Shown here piece after piece: positions 36,568 through 45,909 of a stretch of 64,000 nucleotides of DNA. The stretch is taken from assembly GCF_000576635.1 (NCBI RefSeq), contig NZ_AVFL01000019.1:1-64000 (forward strand), read 5' to 3'. This DNA is from Skermanella stibiiresistens SB22 (GTDB lineage: Bacteria > Pseudomonadota > Alphaproteobacteria > Azospirillales > Azospirillaceae). Below the pieces are notes generated by a model that was not told the DNA's origin, made no database searches, and saw only the letters and a program-made list of their open reading frames with translations. A program made the position numbers and the translations under genes. The first letter of the stretch is position 1, and each line of letters starts with the position of its first letter.

Positions 36568-37824
36568 TCAGGCCTTGGTCGAGAACACGATAGCCACCGG
36601 CGTCACCGATCGCGTCACGTGGCCGGTCGGCGTGAGCCGCCCCGTCCCCTGGTCGACCCTGAACTGAACGATGTCGTCGCCTTTCTGGTTTGCGACGTGC
36701 AGCCACGCCCCGCTCGGATCGATGGCGAAGTTGCGCGGGAACGCGATGCCGTGCGTCGTGTGGCCGATCGGCGTCAGCATGCCGTTGGCCGGATCGATCG
36801 CGAACCCGGCGATGCTGTTGTGACCCCGGTTCGAGCCGTAGAGGAACTTGCCATTGGGATGGATGGCGATCTCGGCGGTGCTGTGCGGCCCCGTGTAGCC
36901 TGTGGGCTCGGTCGAGACCGTCTGCGTCTGGCGGCCCAGCTCACCGGTCGCTGGATCGTATTCCAGCGCGGTGATGGTCGCGTTCAACTCGTTGATGACA
37001 TAGAGCAGGCGGCCGTTGGGGTGGAACACCACATGGCGCGGTCCCGCTCCGGGCGCCATGGACGCCTCGCCGACCAGGAACAGGTTACCGTTTTCGAGCC
37101 GCAGGGTCTGGACCTTGTCGACACCCAGATCGGCGGTGGCGATGAAGCGTCCGGCCTGATCGAAGACGACGATGTGCGGGTGGGGACCCTCCTGCCGCTC
37201 GGCGTTGGGGCCGTCGCCCTTGTTGGCGAAGGTGCCCTTGACGGCGCCCAGGCTTCCATCGGCCTCGATCGGCAGGGTCACGAAGTTGCCGCCCATGTAG
37301 TTGGCGACGATCAGGTATTTGCCGGTCGGATCGACGGTCAGGTGTCCCGGGATGGTGCCCATCACGGATTGCCGGTTCAACAGCGCGATGGTGCCGGTCT
37401 GGGGATTGATGGAATACGCCTCGGCCGATCCCGTTTTCTGGCCCTGGTAGTCGTCGATCTCGTTTATGAGGTAGAGGAAACGCTGGGTTGGGTCGAGCGC
37501 CACGAAGGACGGGTTGGCGCTCGGCACCTGCTGGATCAGCGTGAATGCGCCGGACTCCGGATCGACCCGGAACACCGATAGCCCGACCGGGTTCTCGCTG
37601 CCGCCGCTCGGTGGCTCCTTGGTGTAGGACCCGACATAAGCGAAGCGCGCGGGCGTCGCCGCGGCGGCGGGGTTCGGCACGGCCACTCCGGTCAAGGCTG
37701 GCAAAAGCGCCGCCGCCGCGGTGGTCGTGGCGCATGTCGCCATGAATTGGCGCCGGTCGATCGGACCGCCCGCCGCCGGTTCGCCATCCGCCCGCTCCAG
37801 GTCATGCCGCTTTTCTTCCCGCAT
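36568..37824 (-). CDS. Tat-exported beta-propeller lactonase (6-phosphogluconolactonase family)
   Basis: A 418-residue protein with a twin-arginine signal (DRRQFMATCATTT, RR at 24-25, then a hydrophobic stretch and AAA cleavage site near 57) and a seven-blade propeller of the YbhE lactonase family. Repeated segments include ANPSFVALDPTQRFLYLINE, GHLTVDPTGKYLIVANYMGGN, GPRHVVFHPNGRLLYVINE and FPRNFAIDPSGAWLHVANQ. E. coli YbhE is cytoplasmic, but this one should be periplasmic and may hydrolyse sugar lactones there. It is followed closely by the HWE kinase gene. Confidence 0.88.
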   Translation of the reverse strand: MREEKRHDLERADGEPAAGGPIDRRQFMATCATTTAAAALLPALTGVAVPNPAAAATPARFAYVGSYTKEPPSGGSENPVGLSVFRVDPESGAFTLIQQVPSANPSFVALDPTQRFLYLINEIDDYQGQKTGSAEAYSINPQTGTIALLNRQSVMGTIPGHLTVDPTGKYLIVANYMGGNFVTLPIEADGSLGAVKGTFANKGDGPNAERQEGPHPHIVVFDQAGRFIATADLGVDKVQTLRLENGNLFLVGEASMAPGAGPRHVVFHPNGRLLYVINELNATITALEYDPATGELGRQTQTVSTEPTGYTGPHSTAEIAIHPNGKFLYGSNRGHNSIAGFAIDPANGMLTPIGHTTHGIAFPRNFAIDPSGAWLHVANQKGDDIVQFRVDQGTGRLTPTGHVTRSVTPVAIVFSTKA

Positions 37825-38082
37825 CGATCAAGTCTCCACCCCAGGCCGGGGGCGCGTGACGCCGCCCCACTCGTTGTCGTTGCCGGCATCATAGACCGGG
37901 TTTCCCAATCACGCCGAGGGGGAGAATTTCAGTAACAACGAAAGACCATGCCGATATGTTTGGCTCACGGACCCACCACATGTCGGATGCCGTCATTTGT
38001 CTCGATCAGACCTTCGTAGATTGGCGCAGTTGTTTTTCGCCGAGGCCGCGATGGATCCCCCCGGTGTGCCATGCGCTCCGCT

Positions 38083-38745
38083 TCAGGGCTCGAACGATGG
38101 GATGTTCCTCGATTCCATCGTCTTTCGAAGGGACACGAGACGCGCCTCGTGATCGGCGGGCCAAGCCTGCAGTTGGGTCAACGCATACTCGATTTGCGCT
38201 TTGTCGGCACGGTCCTTGTCGCGCGGAGCTTGCTTTGTCAACCACAGACCGTAGAGGTCGAGCACGCTGATCTCAGGACCGTCGCCGACATCGACGCGAA
38301 CGATGTTTTCCTCCAACTGAGCGAATGTCAGGCCGCACGCCCTCCGCATGACGTCCACCACAATGACGTCGGCGATTCGCAACACACAGGGGCCTTCGTC
38401 GTCGCCATACGGGCCATCCTCCCTAGGGAAGGGGGCGTCCTCACCGATCAGCACGGCGGCTTCGCGGTCCGGAAGCTCAGCCATGGCGGCGATCCACTTG
38501 GCGTTGTTTTCGACGGAATTCTCCACCAAGATGTCAACATCACCGGTCTGGCGAACAATGCCATTCACCATCAAGGCGTAGCCACCGACCAGGACGTATT
38601 TGGCCGCGTGCCGCTCCAGCAGGCCGGTGACCATTAGGACATCTTCCCATGTCGCCGCGCGACAGGTGGGCAAATCGGCATCGACGACGTGATCAGGTGG
38701 ATTTGCGCCGCCGAGCCATTTCTTGAAGTCGCTCCACCACGCCAT
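38083..38745 (-). CDS. Nucleotidyltransferase-fold protein (AbiEii-like)
   Basis: A 220-residue protein with a pol-beta-type nucleotidyltransferase core: VLVGGYALMVNG near residues 51-62 (GG signature) and GDVDILV with Asp69 and Asp71 as the metal-binding pair. The tail resembles short NTases linked to toxin-antitoxin and phage-defence loci. It overlaps the upstream 78-aa gene by 53 bp; a shorter start at Met38 would drop the first 37 residues but keep the NTase core. It has no recognised cognate antitoxin, though the overlapping small gene is a candidate. GC content is somewhat lower than in the flanking genes. Confidence 0.78.
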   Translation of the reverse strand: MAWWSDFKKWLGGANPPDHVVDADLPTCRAATWEDVLMVTGLLERHAAKYVLVGGYALMVNGIVRQTGDVDILVENSVENNAKWIAAMAELPDREAAVLIGEDAPFPREDGPYGDDEGPCVLRIADVIVVDVMRRACGLTFAQLEENIVRVDVGDGPEISVLDLYGLWLTKQAPRDKDRADKAQIEYALTQLQAWPADHEARLVSLRKTMESRNIPSFEP

Positions 38746-38929
38746 TGGCCACCCATTCCTTCACGTCCCGGTCGGCCTCCTCGTGACTGCGATAGCGGTA
38801 GATTCCTTTCGGAACAACACGCGGAGCGCGGCGGGCGAAGTCGGCAATCCAGTGGATCGTGTCGGGGGATGGGCACCGCGCGCCAAACTCTTCGATCTTG
38901 CGTCTGCCGATAACCCTCACGGCATCCAC
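38693..38929 (-). CDS. Small protein overlapping the nucleotidyltransferase gene
   Basis: A 78-residue protein (V/M-DAVRVIGRRKIEEFGARCP...) with a predicted helical C terminus rich in Arg and Lys (LQEMARRRKST). Start is GTG at 38929, or a second GTG at 38920 which has AGGGAG eight bases upstream. I do not recognise the family. The 53-base overlap with the NTase gene on the same strand, in a different frame, argues for coupled expression, as in toxin-antitoxin pairs. Confidence 0.55.
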   Translation of the reverse strand: MDAVRVIGRRKIEEFGARCPSPDTIHWIADFARRAPRVVPKGIYRYRSHEEADRDVKEWVANGVVERLQEMARRRKST

Positions 38930-39095
38930 TCCCTAATCTCGGCGACCTCATCTTGGTATGCGATGTTGATTTAATGCCGGTCACCGGGTGAGGCAAGCGG
39001 ATAATGACCGGCGGACAAGACGGTCGAGCGGTCACGGCGTCTCGTAGGTCACCGAGTCCACCCGGTAGGGTCATGGAATGACCATCCCGATACCC

Positions 39096-40115
39096 TCAGG
39101 TCGCCAGCGCCATGACCTCACGGACCTCCTCGCCGCCCGCGATGTCGTCGCGGATGCAGGCGTGGAAATGCTGGTCGGCGACCTTGCGGTAGGCCGGCCG
39201 TTCGCCGGCGCACTCAGGCAGGGCGAAGGGGCAGCGGGTGCGGAAGGTGCAGCCGCTGGGAGGGTTGGCCGGGCTCGGCAACTCGCCTTGCAGCAGGATC
39301 CGCTCCCGCCGCTTCGCCAGCCTTGGATCGGCGACGGGGGCCGCCGACAGCAGCGCCTTGGTGTAGGGGTGCCGGGGGTTGGCGTAGATGTCGCGGGCGG
39401 GAGCCACCTCGACGATGCGGCCCAGATACATCACCATCACCCGGTCGGCGATGAACTCGACCAGCCCCAGGTCGTGGGAGATGAACAGCATGGCGACGCC
39501 GATCTCGCGCTGGAGATCGACCAGCAGGTTCATGATCTGCGCTTGGATCGAAACGTCCAGCGCCGCCACCGGCTCGTCGGCCACGATCAGCTTCGGCCGC
39601 ACAGCCAGGGCCCGCGCGATGCCCAGCCGCTGGCGCTGGCCGCCCGAGAACTCGTGGGGGAACCGGCGCAGGTGATCGCCCGACAGACCGACCTGCTGGA
39701 GCAGGTCGACGACGCGGTCCCGCTTCTGGTCGCGGGGCAGGGAGCCCAGCAGGTCGAGCGCCTCGCCGATGATTTCGCTGACGCGCGAGCGGGGGTTCAG
39801 GCTGCCGAACGGGTCCTGGAAGACGATCTGCATCTCCCGCCGCAGCTCGCGCATCCGCCCAGCCGGGGCCTTGGTGATGTCCTCGCCGCCGAAGCGGATG
39901 GTGCCGGAGGTCGGCTCGTGCAGGCGCAGCACCGTGCGGCCGACCGTGCTCTTGCCCGACCCGGACTCGCCGACCAGCCCCAGCACCTCGCCGGGAGCGA
40001 TCGAGAAGCTGACATCGTCCACCGCCTTGACCGGAGCGCTCCCGCGGCTGAACAACCCGCGGGTCGAGGTGTAGTGCTTCCGCAGGTTGGTGACTTCCAG
40101 GATGGCTTCGGTCAT
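39096..40115 (-). CDS. ABC transporter ATPase, DppF/OppF type
   Basis: A 339-residue peptide-type ABC ATPase. Walker A GESGSGKST, signature SGGQRQRLGIA, Walker B LIVADEPVAALD, H-loop FISHDLGLVEFIAD. The C-terminal oligopeptide extension has the TFRTRCPFALPECAGERP cysteine pattern. It works with the fused ATPase to power uptake. Its ATG shares one base with the stop of the fusion gene (TGATG), so translation is coupled. Substrate could be peptides, opines or nickel-type ligands. Confidence 0.94.
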   Translation of the reverse strand: MTEAILEVTNLRKHYTSTRGLFSRGSAPVKAVDDVSFSIAPGEVLGLVGESGSGKSTVGRTVLRLHEPTSGTIRFGGEDITKAPAGRMRELRREMQIVFQDPFGSLNPRSRVSEIIGEALDLLGSLPRDQKRDRVVDLLQQVGLSGDHLRRFPHEFSGGQRQRLGIARALAVRPKLIVADEPVAALDVSIQAQIMNLLVDLQREIGVAMLFISHDLGLVEFIADRVMVMYLGRIVEVAPARDIYANPRHPYTKALLSAAPVADPRLAKRRERILLQGELPSPANPPSGCTFRTRCPFALPECAGERPAYRKVADQHFHACIRDDIAGGEEVREVMALAT

Positions 40116-41998
40116 CAAATCTCTTTCCAGCGGATGCAGCGGGTGTTCTGGTTGGCCGAAACCGCCTCCAGTTCCGGCACCGCCACGACGCAGGCGCTGG
40201 TGGCGTGGTCGCAACGCGGCGCGAAGCGGCAGCCCGGCGGCAGGGCCAGCGGACTGGGCACCGTTCCGGGGATGGACGACAGGCGCTTGTGCTGGCCCGC
40301 CATGTCCTCCGGCCGCGGCACGCTCGCCAGCAGTCCACGCGTGTAGGGATGGCGCGGATTGTGGAAGATGTCGTCGACCGGACCTTCCTCGATCACCTGC
40401 CCGCAATACATCACGACCACCCGGTCGGCGATCTCGGCGACGACGCCCAGGTTGTGGGTGATGAAGACCAAGCCGATGCCGGCGGCCGCCTGGATCTCCT
40501 CCAGCAGGTCCAGGATCTGCGCCTGGATCGTCACGTCGAGCGCGGTCGTCGGCTCGTCCGCGATGATCAGGCTGGGATCGCCGCACAGGGCGATGGCGAT
40601 GGCGACGCGCTGCCGCATGCCGCCGGAGAGCTGGTGCGGATACTCGTTCAGGCGGCGTTCCGGATCGGGGATGCCGACCCGCTCCAGCATGCGTCTGGCC
40701 CCGTCCCAGGCGTCCCGCTTGGTCATCTGGCCATGCGCGGTCAGCGCCTCGATCAGCTGGAAACCGACGGTGTAGACCGGGTTGAGGCTCGCCATGGGTT
40801 CCTGGAACACCATCGCCATTTCCCGGCCGCGGAATCTCCGGAACAGGTTGGCCGGGACATGGGCCAGATCGGTGCGCTGGCCGTCGCGCGACGCGTACCA
40901 GACCTCGCCATCGGCGATCCGCCCGACCTTGCGTGGCAGCAGCTGCATCACCGACAGCCCGGTCATCGACTTGCCCGACCCGGACTCGCCGACCAGCGCC
41001 ACCGCCTCGCCGGGCTTGACCTGGAGCGACACGCCGTCGATCGCCCGGATGGTGCCGCGCGGTGTCGAGATCTCGGTCGACAGGTGGCGGATGTCCAGCA
41101 AGGTGCCGTCGAAGGCGGCGGGCGCCGCCGGCCGCGCGCGGGACCGGCCGATGCCGGTTCCGGCCAGCAGGCGCGAGACCGGCAGTACCGCGGCCGAGGC
41201 CTTGGGATCGAACAGGTCGCGCATCGCGTCGCAGATCCGGTTGATTGAGAAGACGGTCAGGACCAGCGCCACGCAGGGCCAGATCAATCCCAGCGGATTG
41301 GCCTCCATGAAGGGCCGCGCGCCGCGCACCATCAGGCCCCAGGAGGGCGTCGGCGGCACGACGCCCAGCCCCAGGAAGCTGAGGCCGGATTCCAATACGA
41401 TGCCGGCCGCCACGACCAGCGAGAACTGCACCAGGATGGGGCCCGCGACATTGGGCAGGATGGTCCGAGCCAGGATCCGGGTGGGCCGGTGGCCCAGGGC
41501 CTTGGCGGCCTCGATGTATTCCTGGTTGCGCACCGTCAGCACCTCGCCGAAGGTGACGCGGGCATAGGTCGGCGCGAACAGCAGCGCCAGGATGACCGAC
41601 AGCGTCTGGACGCCGGGGCCCATCAGGGTGACCGCCAGCAGGGCCAGTAGCATGGGCGGGAACGACAGGATCACGTCGAGCGGACGCATCGTCGCCTGTT
41701 CCGCCCATCCCTGGAAATAGGCCCCGACCAGTCCCAGAGTGACGCCGACCAGCGCCGCCAGGATGGCGCCGGTCAGCGCCACGCCGAGCGAGGCCCGCGC
41801 GCCGAACGCGATCCGGCTGAGCACGTCGCGGCCATATTCGTCCTGCCCCAGCGGGTGGGCCAGCGACGGTCCGGCCATGCGGCCCAGGATGTCCATCTTG
41901 ACCGGATCGACCAGAGGCAGCATCGGGGCCGCGACCGCGAGGAGGACGATGGTGGTGAGGAACAGGGCGGCGAAGATGAGGGTCGTGTGCTTGATCAT
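40115..41998 (-). CDS. Fused ABC permease-ATPase (DppC-DppD fusion)
   Basis: A 627-residue fusion of a DppC-type permease (residues 1 to about 280: six helices, EAA loop around EYIEAAKALGHRPTRILARTILPN) and a DppD-type ATPase (about 305-627: Walker A GESGSGKS, signature LSGGMRQRVAIA, Walker B LIIADEPTTALD, C-terminal oligopeptide cysteines). The linker is short and basic. In most Dpp/Opp systems these are two genes. The start at 41998 (MIKHTTLIFAAL) follows the DppB stop by eight bases. It pairs with the DppF-like ATPase and the DppB-like permease. Confidence 0.93.
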   Translation of the reverse strand: MIKHTTLIFAALFLTTIVLLAVAAPMLPLVDPVKMDILGRMAGPSLAHPLGQDEYGRDVLSRIAFGARASLGVALTGAILAALVGVTLGLVGAYFQGWAEQATMRPLDVILSFPPMLLALLAVTLMGPGVQTLSVILALLFAPTYARVTFGEVLTVRNQEYIEAAKALGHRPTRILARTILPNVAGPILVQFSLVVAAGIVLESGLSFLGLGVVPPTPSWGLMVRGARPFMEANPLGLIWPCVALVLTVFSINRICDAMRDLFDPKASAAVLPVSRLLAGTGIGRSRARPAAPAAFDGTLLDIRHLSTEISTPRGTIRAIDGVSLQVKPGEAVALVGESGSGKSMTGLSVMQLLPRKVGRIADGEVWYASRDGQRTDLAHVPANLFRRFRGREMAMVFQEPMASLNPVYTVGFQLIEALTAHGQMTKRDAWDGARRMLERVGIPDPERRLNEYPHQLSGGMRQRVAIAIALCGDPSLIIADEPTTALDVTIQAQILDLLEEIQAAAGIGLVFITHNLGVVAEIADRVVVMYCGQVIEEGPVDDIFHNPRHPYTRGLLASVPRPEDMAGQHKRLSSIPGTVPSPLALPPGCRFAPRCDHATSACVVAVPELEAVSANQNTRCIRWKEI

Positions 41999-42006
41999 CC
42001 CAGGAC

Positions 42007-42957
42007 TCACTCGTAACGCACGCGGGGATCGAGAATCCCGTAGATCAGGTCGACCGCCAGATTGATCAGGACGAACAGCAGGCAGATCACCAGCACGATG
42101 CCCTGGACGGCGGGGTAGTCGCGCTGCTCGACCGCCCGCACCAGCATTCCGCTCAGCCCCGGCCAGTTGAAGACGTACTCGACCAGCACCGTGCCGCCCA
42201 GCAGCGTGCCCATGTGGAGGCCCAGCACGGTCACCACCGGCGAAAGCGAGTTGCGGATCACGTGGCGGATCAGGACGGTCCGCTCCAACAGGCCCTTGGC
42301 GCGGGCGGTGCGGACCCACTCCTTCTCCAGGAACTCCAGGATCGAGGCCCGCACCATGCGGAAGACGACGGGGATCAGCCCGACAGCGATGCTGGCCGCC
42401 GGCATCAACAGGTAGATGACATGCTCCGCCGGGCTTTCCAGGAAGTCGACATAGCCGCCGGCCGGCACGATCCGCAGGGTCTGCGAGAACAACAGGATCA
42501 GCAGCGTGCCGGTCACGAAGATCGGGATCGACAACCCGAAGCTGGCCAGCGACGACAGGAAGCCATCCAGCGCGCCGCCCCGCTTCAGCGCCGCCGCCAA
42601 TCCCGCCGGCAAGCCTATGATGACGGAGATCAGGGTCGCGGCCAGCACCAGTTCCAACGTGCGGGGCAGGCGGGTGATGATCTCGGTCGCGATCGGGAAG
42701 CCGTCCTGGAACGACTGCCCCAGGTCGCCGGTCGCGATGCGGGCGAGATAGCTCCCATACTGCTCCAGCAGGGGCCGGTCGAGCCCGAGCTGGACCCGCA
42801 TCGCCTCGACGCTTTCCGGGCTGGGCGCCACGCCGCCGCCGCTCAGCAGGATCTCGGCCGGATCGCCGGGCACGATGTGCAGCAGCAGGAAGATCAGCGT
42901 CGCCACCGCGAACAGTGTGGCCGTCGCCGTCATGCAACGGCGCAGGATGTAATGCAT
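42007..42957 (-). CDS. ABC transporter permease, DppB type
   Basis: A 316-residue membrane permease starting MHYILRRCMTATATLFAVATLIFLLLHIVPGDPAE, the standard DppB opening, with the binding-protein-dependent EAA loop near EWVRTARAKGLLERTVLIRHVIRNSL. It forms the translocation path with the DppC half of the fusion protein. The start at 42957 is the family start; the frame runs on upstream only by chance. Second gene of the transporter operon, after the substrate-binding protein. Confidence 0.94.
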   Translation of the reverse strand: MHYILRRCMTATATLFAVATLIFLLLHIVPGDPAEILLSGGGVAPSPESVEAMRVQLGLDRPLLEQYGSYLARIATGDLGQSFQDGFPIATEIITRLPRTLELVLAATLISVIIGLPAGLAAALKRGGALDGFLSSLASFGLSIPIFVTGTLLILLFSQTLRIVPAGGYVDFLESPAEHVIYLLMPAASIAVGLIPVVFRMVRASILEFLEKEWVRTARAKGLLERTVLIRHVIRNSLSPVVTVLGLHMGTLLGGTVLVEYVFNWPGLSGMLVRAVEQRDYPAVQGIVLVICLLFVLINLAVDLIYGILDPRVRYE

Positions 42958-43028
42958 GCGAACCTCACGGGCGACCCCTGGGGGCCGGCCTTGGGAGAGG
43001 ATGGAGGGGTGCGCCCGGTATCCCGGCT

Positions 43029-44591
43029 TCAGCCCAGCTCGACGTCTTCCAGGACGAGACCGGTCTGGAAGCTGAGGAAGCCGGGCAGCGCCTTGAAGCC
43101 GCTCACCTTCTTCGTCAGGCCGTAGGCTTGCGGACGCCACAGCAGCGGCAGGATCGGGACTTCCTGGAGCGCCAGGGTCTCGACCTCGGCGTAGATCTCG
43201 CGGCGCTTGGCGACGTCCAGTTCGGACCGCCCCTTCTGGAGCAGCTCGTCGATCCGGGCATTCTCGAAACCGAACGAGCGGGTGTAGCTGGCCGACTGAC
43301 CTCCCGCGATATAGGCGGTCATGGCGTCCGGGTCGTTGTAGGCCCCAGCCGTGCCCTGCACCGCGATCTCGTACTGTCCACGGTTGCCCAGCGTCACGCG
43401 GGTGCCCCAGTCCGGCAGGTTCAGTTCGGCCATGATGCCGACCTCCGCCAGGTTCTGCTGGACGACCAGCGCCGTGTCGTTGTGCTGGCTGTATTGCGAG
43501 GTGGCGAGCAGCGAGGTGACCAGGCCGCCGCCGACGCCGGCCTCCTTCAGCAGGGCCTTGGCCTTGTCCGGGTCGTGGCTCCAGCGGTCCTTGACCGCGT
43601 CCGGGTCATAGGCCGGGTTCGGCGGAATCGCGAGGCCGTAGATGGGTTTCCCAACACCCGAGAATCCCGCGGCGTTCAAGGCGTCGCGGTCGATGGCATA
43701 GGCTACGGCCCGGCGCACGCGGGCGTCGGCGAAGGGGCCTTTCTGGGCGTTGAACGTCAGGTACATGAACGGGCCGTCGACCGATTCAAGCGTCGTCCCG
43801 GCGCTGTCGCGGAACCGCGCGAAATCCTGGGTCGGCACGTATTCGATGATGTCGACATCGCCGGATTCCAGCGCCGCGCGGCGCAGGCTCTCGTCCGGCA
43901 TGGCGATGAAGCGGATGCCTTGGACCTTCGGGTGCCCGGCTTTGTAATAGCCGCCGAACGCCTTCATCTGGATCGAGGTGCCGCGCTCGATCCCGGCGAC
44001 CTCGAACGGGCCGGCGCCGACGAAGTTGGGCGCCTTGGAGTTCCGCGACACGATCACGGCGTACCCGTTGGCCAGCAGGTCCAGGAAGGTGGCGCGCGGC
44101 GAGGTGAGCGTGATCCTGATCCGGCGCGGCTCGATCACCTCGATCGCGGAGACGTTCTGGAAATCGACGCGCAGATGGGCGGTGGACTTCTCGGCCCCGA
44201 TCGTCTCATAGGAGAACTTGACGTCCTCGGCCTCGACCGGCGAGCCGTCGTGGAAGCGGGCGTTTTCCCGCAGGGTGAACTCATAGGTGGTCGGCGTCGG
44301 CTGGGTCCAGGATTCCGCCAGTTCCGGGCGGATCTTGCCGTCGGTGTCATACGACAGCAGGCCCCGGAAGATCAGCAGCTTGACGGTCAGCGACGCGGTG
44401 CCGGTATATTCGAACGGATGCAGGCTGGGCGGATAGGAGGACAGCGCGAAGGACAGGCTCTTGCCGGACTGGGCGCGCGCGATGCCGATCGGGAACCCGC
44501 CGGCCATGATCAGCGCGCCGGCGGCGCCGACGCCGCCAAGGAACGTCCTGCGCGTGGTGGCGAACCCGCCGTTCGAGGAAGTATGCCGCAT
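43029..44591 (-). CDS. ABC transporter substrate-binding protein (SBP family 5)
   Basis: A 520-residue periplasmic binding protein of the dipeptide/nickel/opine family 5. Twin-arginine signal TTRRTFLGGVGAAGALIMAGG, cleavage near AQSGK about residue 41. Family 5 segments: LSYDTDGKIRPELAESWT, VRRAVAYAIDRDALN and YGLAIPPNPAYDPD. First gene of the transporter operon and divergent from a LysR gene of the OccR-like subgroup. Tat export is unusual for this family, which normally uses Sec, and may mean it folds before export. Confidence 0.93.
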   Translation of the reverse strand: MRHTSSNGGFATTRRTFLGGVGAAGALIMAGGFPIGIARAQSGKSLSFALSSYPPSLHPFEYTGTASLTVKLLIFRGLLSYDTDGKIRPELAESWTQPTPTTYEFTLRENARFHDGSPVEAEDVKFSYETIGAEKSTAHLRVDFQNVSAIEVIEPRRIRITLTSPRATFLDLLANGYAVIVSRNSKAPNFVGAGPFEVAGIERGTSIQMKAFGGYYKAGHPKVQGIRFIAMPDESLRRAALESGDVDIIEYVPTQDFARFRDSAGTTLESVDGPFMYLTFNAQKGPFADARVRRAVAYAIDRDALNAAGFSGVGKPIYGLAIPPNPAYDPDAVKDRWSHDPDKAKALLKEAGVGGGLVTSLLATSQYSQHNDTALVVQQNLAEVGIMAELNLPDWGTRVTLGNRGQYEIAVQGTAGAYNDPDAMTAYIAGGQSASYTRSFGFENARIDELLQKGRSELDVAKRREIYAEVETLALQEVPILPLLWRPQAYGLTKKVSGFKALPGFLSFQTGLVLEDVELG

Positions 44592-44798
44592 TACTTTTCA
44601 GCCTCCACTGCTGCCATTCAAAAAGACGACACGGATCTCCTGGTGGCGGAAATCGAGTGCTCCCGCGGCGACAGTCCAAAACACATTCATGCCAATCGAT
44701 TAGCCATGGCTTATGCTTGGAACACGACCACCTGTTCCTGGATTCTTCTCGCCCTTTTCTTTCCTGGGCTTCATTGCATATGATGCTAGGCGAAAGGG

Positions 44799-44818
44799 CC
44801 ATATAGCCGCAAATATGG
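44799..44818. promoter_or_regulatory. Candidate LysR operator between the ABC operon and its regulator
   Basis: Inverted repeat CCATAT-N8-ATATGG in the 266-bp divergent gap, 40 bases upstream of the LysR start. OccR-type regulators bind AT-rich dyads of this kind. Assignment by symmetry and position. Confidence 0.5.
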
Positions 44819-44857
44819 AGTCCTTACAGACCTATTCATCCTTGTTATAGGTGAGCG

Positions 44858-45841
44858 GTGTTCTTCCGACAGATCGAGGCCTTCCACGCAATCATGGCGG
44901 TCGGCACCACGACCCGCGCCGCGGAACTGCTGGGCGTCTCCCAGCCGGCGATCAGCCGCCTGCTGAAGCAGCTGGAACAGTCGACCCAGCTGCGTCTGTT
45001 CGAGCGGGTCAACGGCAGGCTGGTCCCGACCCAGGAGGGCATCCTGTTCCACAAGGAGGTCGACCGCTCCTTCCTGGCGCTCGACCGGCTGAAGGTGGCC
45101 GCCGCCGACATCCGCAGCTACGGCACCGGCAACCTGCGCATCGCGGCCCTGCCGGCGCTGGGCTTCTCGCTGATCCCGAAGCTGATCGCGGAGTTCCTGG
45201 ACGGCAGGGCGGCTCAGGTATCGATCACGATGGAGACCGCCAATTCCGACACCGTCCGCGATCTGGTGGCGACCGGGCAGTTCGACCTGGGGTTCGCGGC
45301 GGAGGAGATCGAGACCGCCGGCGTGGTGACCGAGCTGTTCGCGATGCCGCCCGCCGTCTGCGTCCTGCCGCTCGGCCACCCGATGGCCGACCGTCCGGTC
45401 ATCACCGCCCAGGACATCGCGGAGGAGCCGTTCATCTCGCTTTCCCGCACCGACAGGGCGCGGCGCCGGATCGACACCATCTTCGATCGGCTGGGTGCTA
45501 GGCGCCGGATCGTGGTGGAAACCCATTACGCACTGTCGGTCTGCCATTTCGTCCAGCGCGGCGCCGGCGTCGGTCTGGTCAACCCGTTCTGCCTGGACGC
45601 GGTTCCCGTCGGCAGCCTCGTGGTCAAGCCCTTCGTGCCGCGCATAACCTTCCGCACGCTGATGGTGTTCCCGCCGCAACGGCCGGTCACGGGCTTGGCC
45701 GAACAGTTCAGGGACATGGCGCGCGATGCCGGCGGCGGCTTCCTGGCGGATCTGATGGACCGCTTCGACGCCTTGCCCACATCCGAGGCGAGGCGCGCCT
45801 TCAGCGATCTGACCGGCCCCTGGCTGCCGACGGCCGGGTAG
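44858..45841 (+). CDS. LysR-family regulator (OccR/NocR-like subgroup) of the ABC operon
   Basis: A 327-residue LysR protein starting at GTG 44858 (MFFRQIEAFHAIMAVGTTTRAAE), helix-turn-helix LLGVSQPAISRLLKQLEQ and a C-terminal ligand domain. It shares the IEAF opening and the length of the LysR at 18716. It is divergent from the SBP gene, so it likely senses the transported compound. The beta-lactamase gene follows after 68 bases. Confidence 0.9.
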   Translation: MFFRQIEAFHAIMAVGTTTRAAELLGVSQPAISRLLKQLEQSTQLRLFERVNGRLVPTQEGILFHKEVDRSFLALDRLKVAAADIRSYGTGNLRIAALPALGFSLIPKLIAEFLDGRAAQVSITMETANSDTVRDLVATGQFDLGFAAEEIETAGVVTELFAMPPAVCVLPLGHPMADRPVITAQDIAEEPFISLSRTDRARRRIDTIFDRLGARRRIVVETHYALSVCHFVQRGAGVGLVNPFCLDAVPVGSLVVKPFVPRITFRTLMVFPPQRPVTGLAEQFRDMARDAGGGFLADLMDRFDALPTSEARRAFSDLTGPWLPTAG

Positions 45842-45909
45842 AATCCCTGTGCCACACCTGCTAAACACGGGGCCGATTGCTAGCCTTTGGTTGCAGATAA
45901 GGACTTCGA

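Noticed and set aside
39096-41708. DppF and the fused permease-ATPase as one giant gene
   Set aside because: The two are in different frames. The DppF start shares one base with the fusion stop, so they are two coupled genes.
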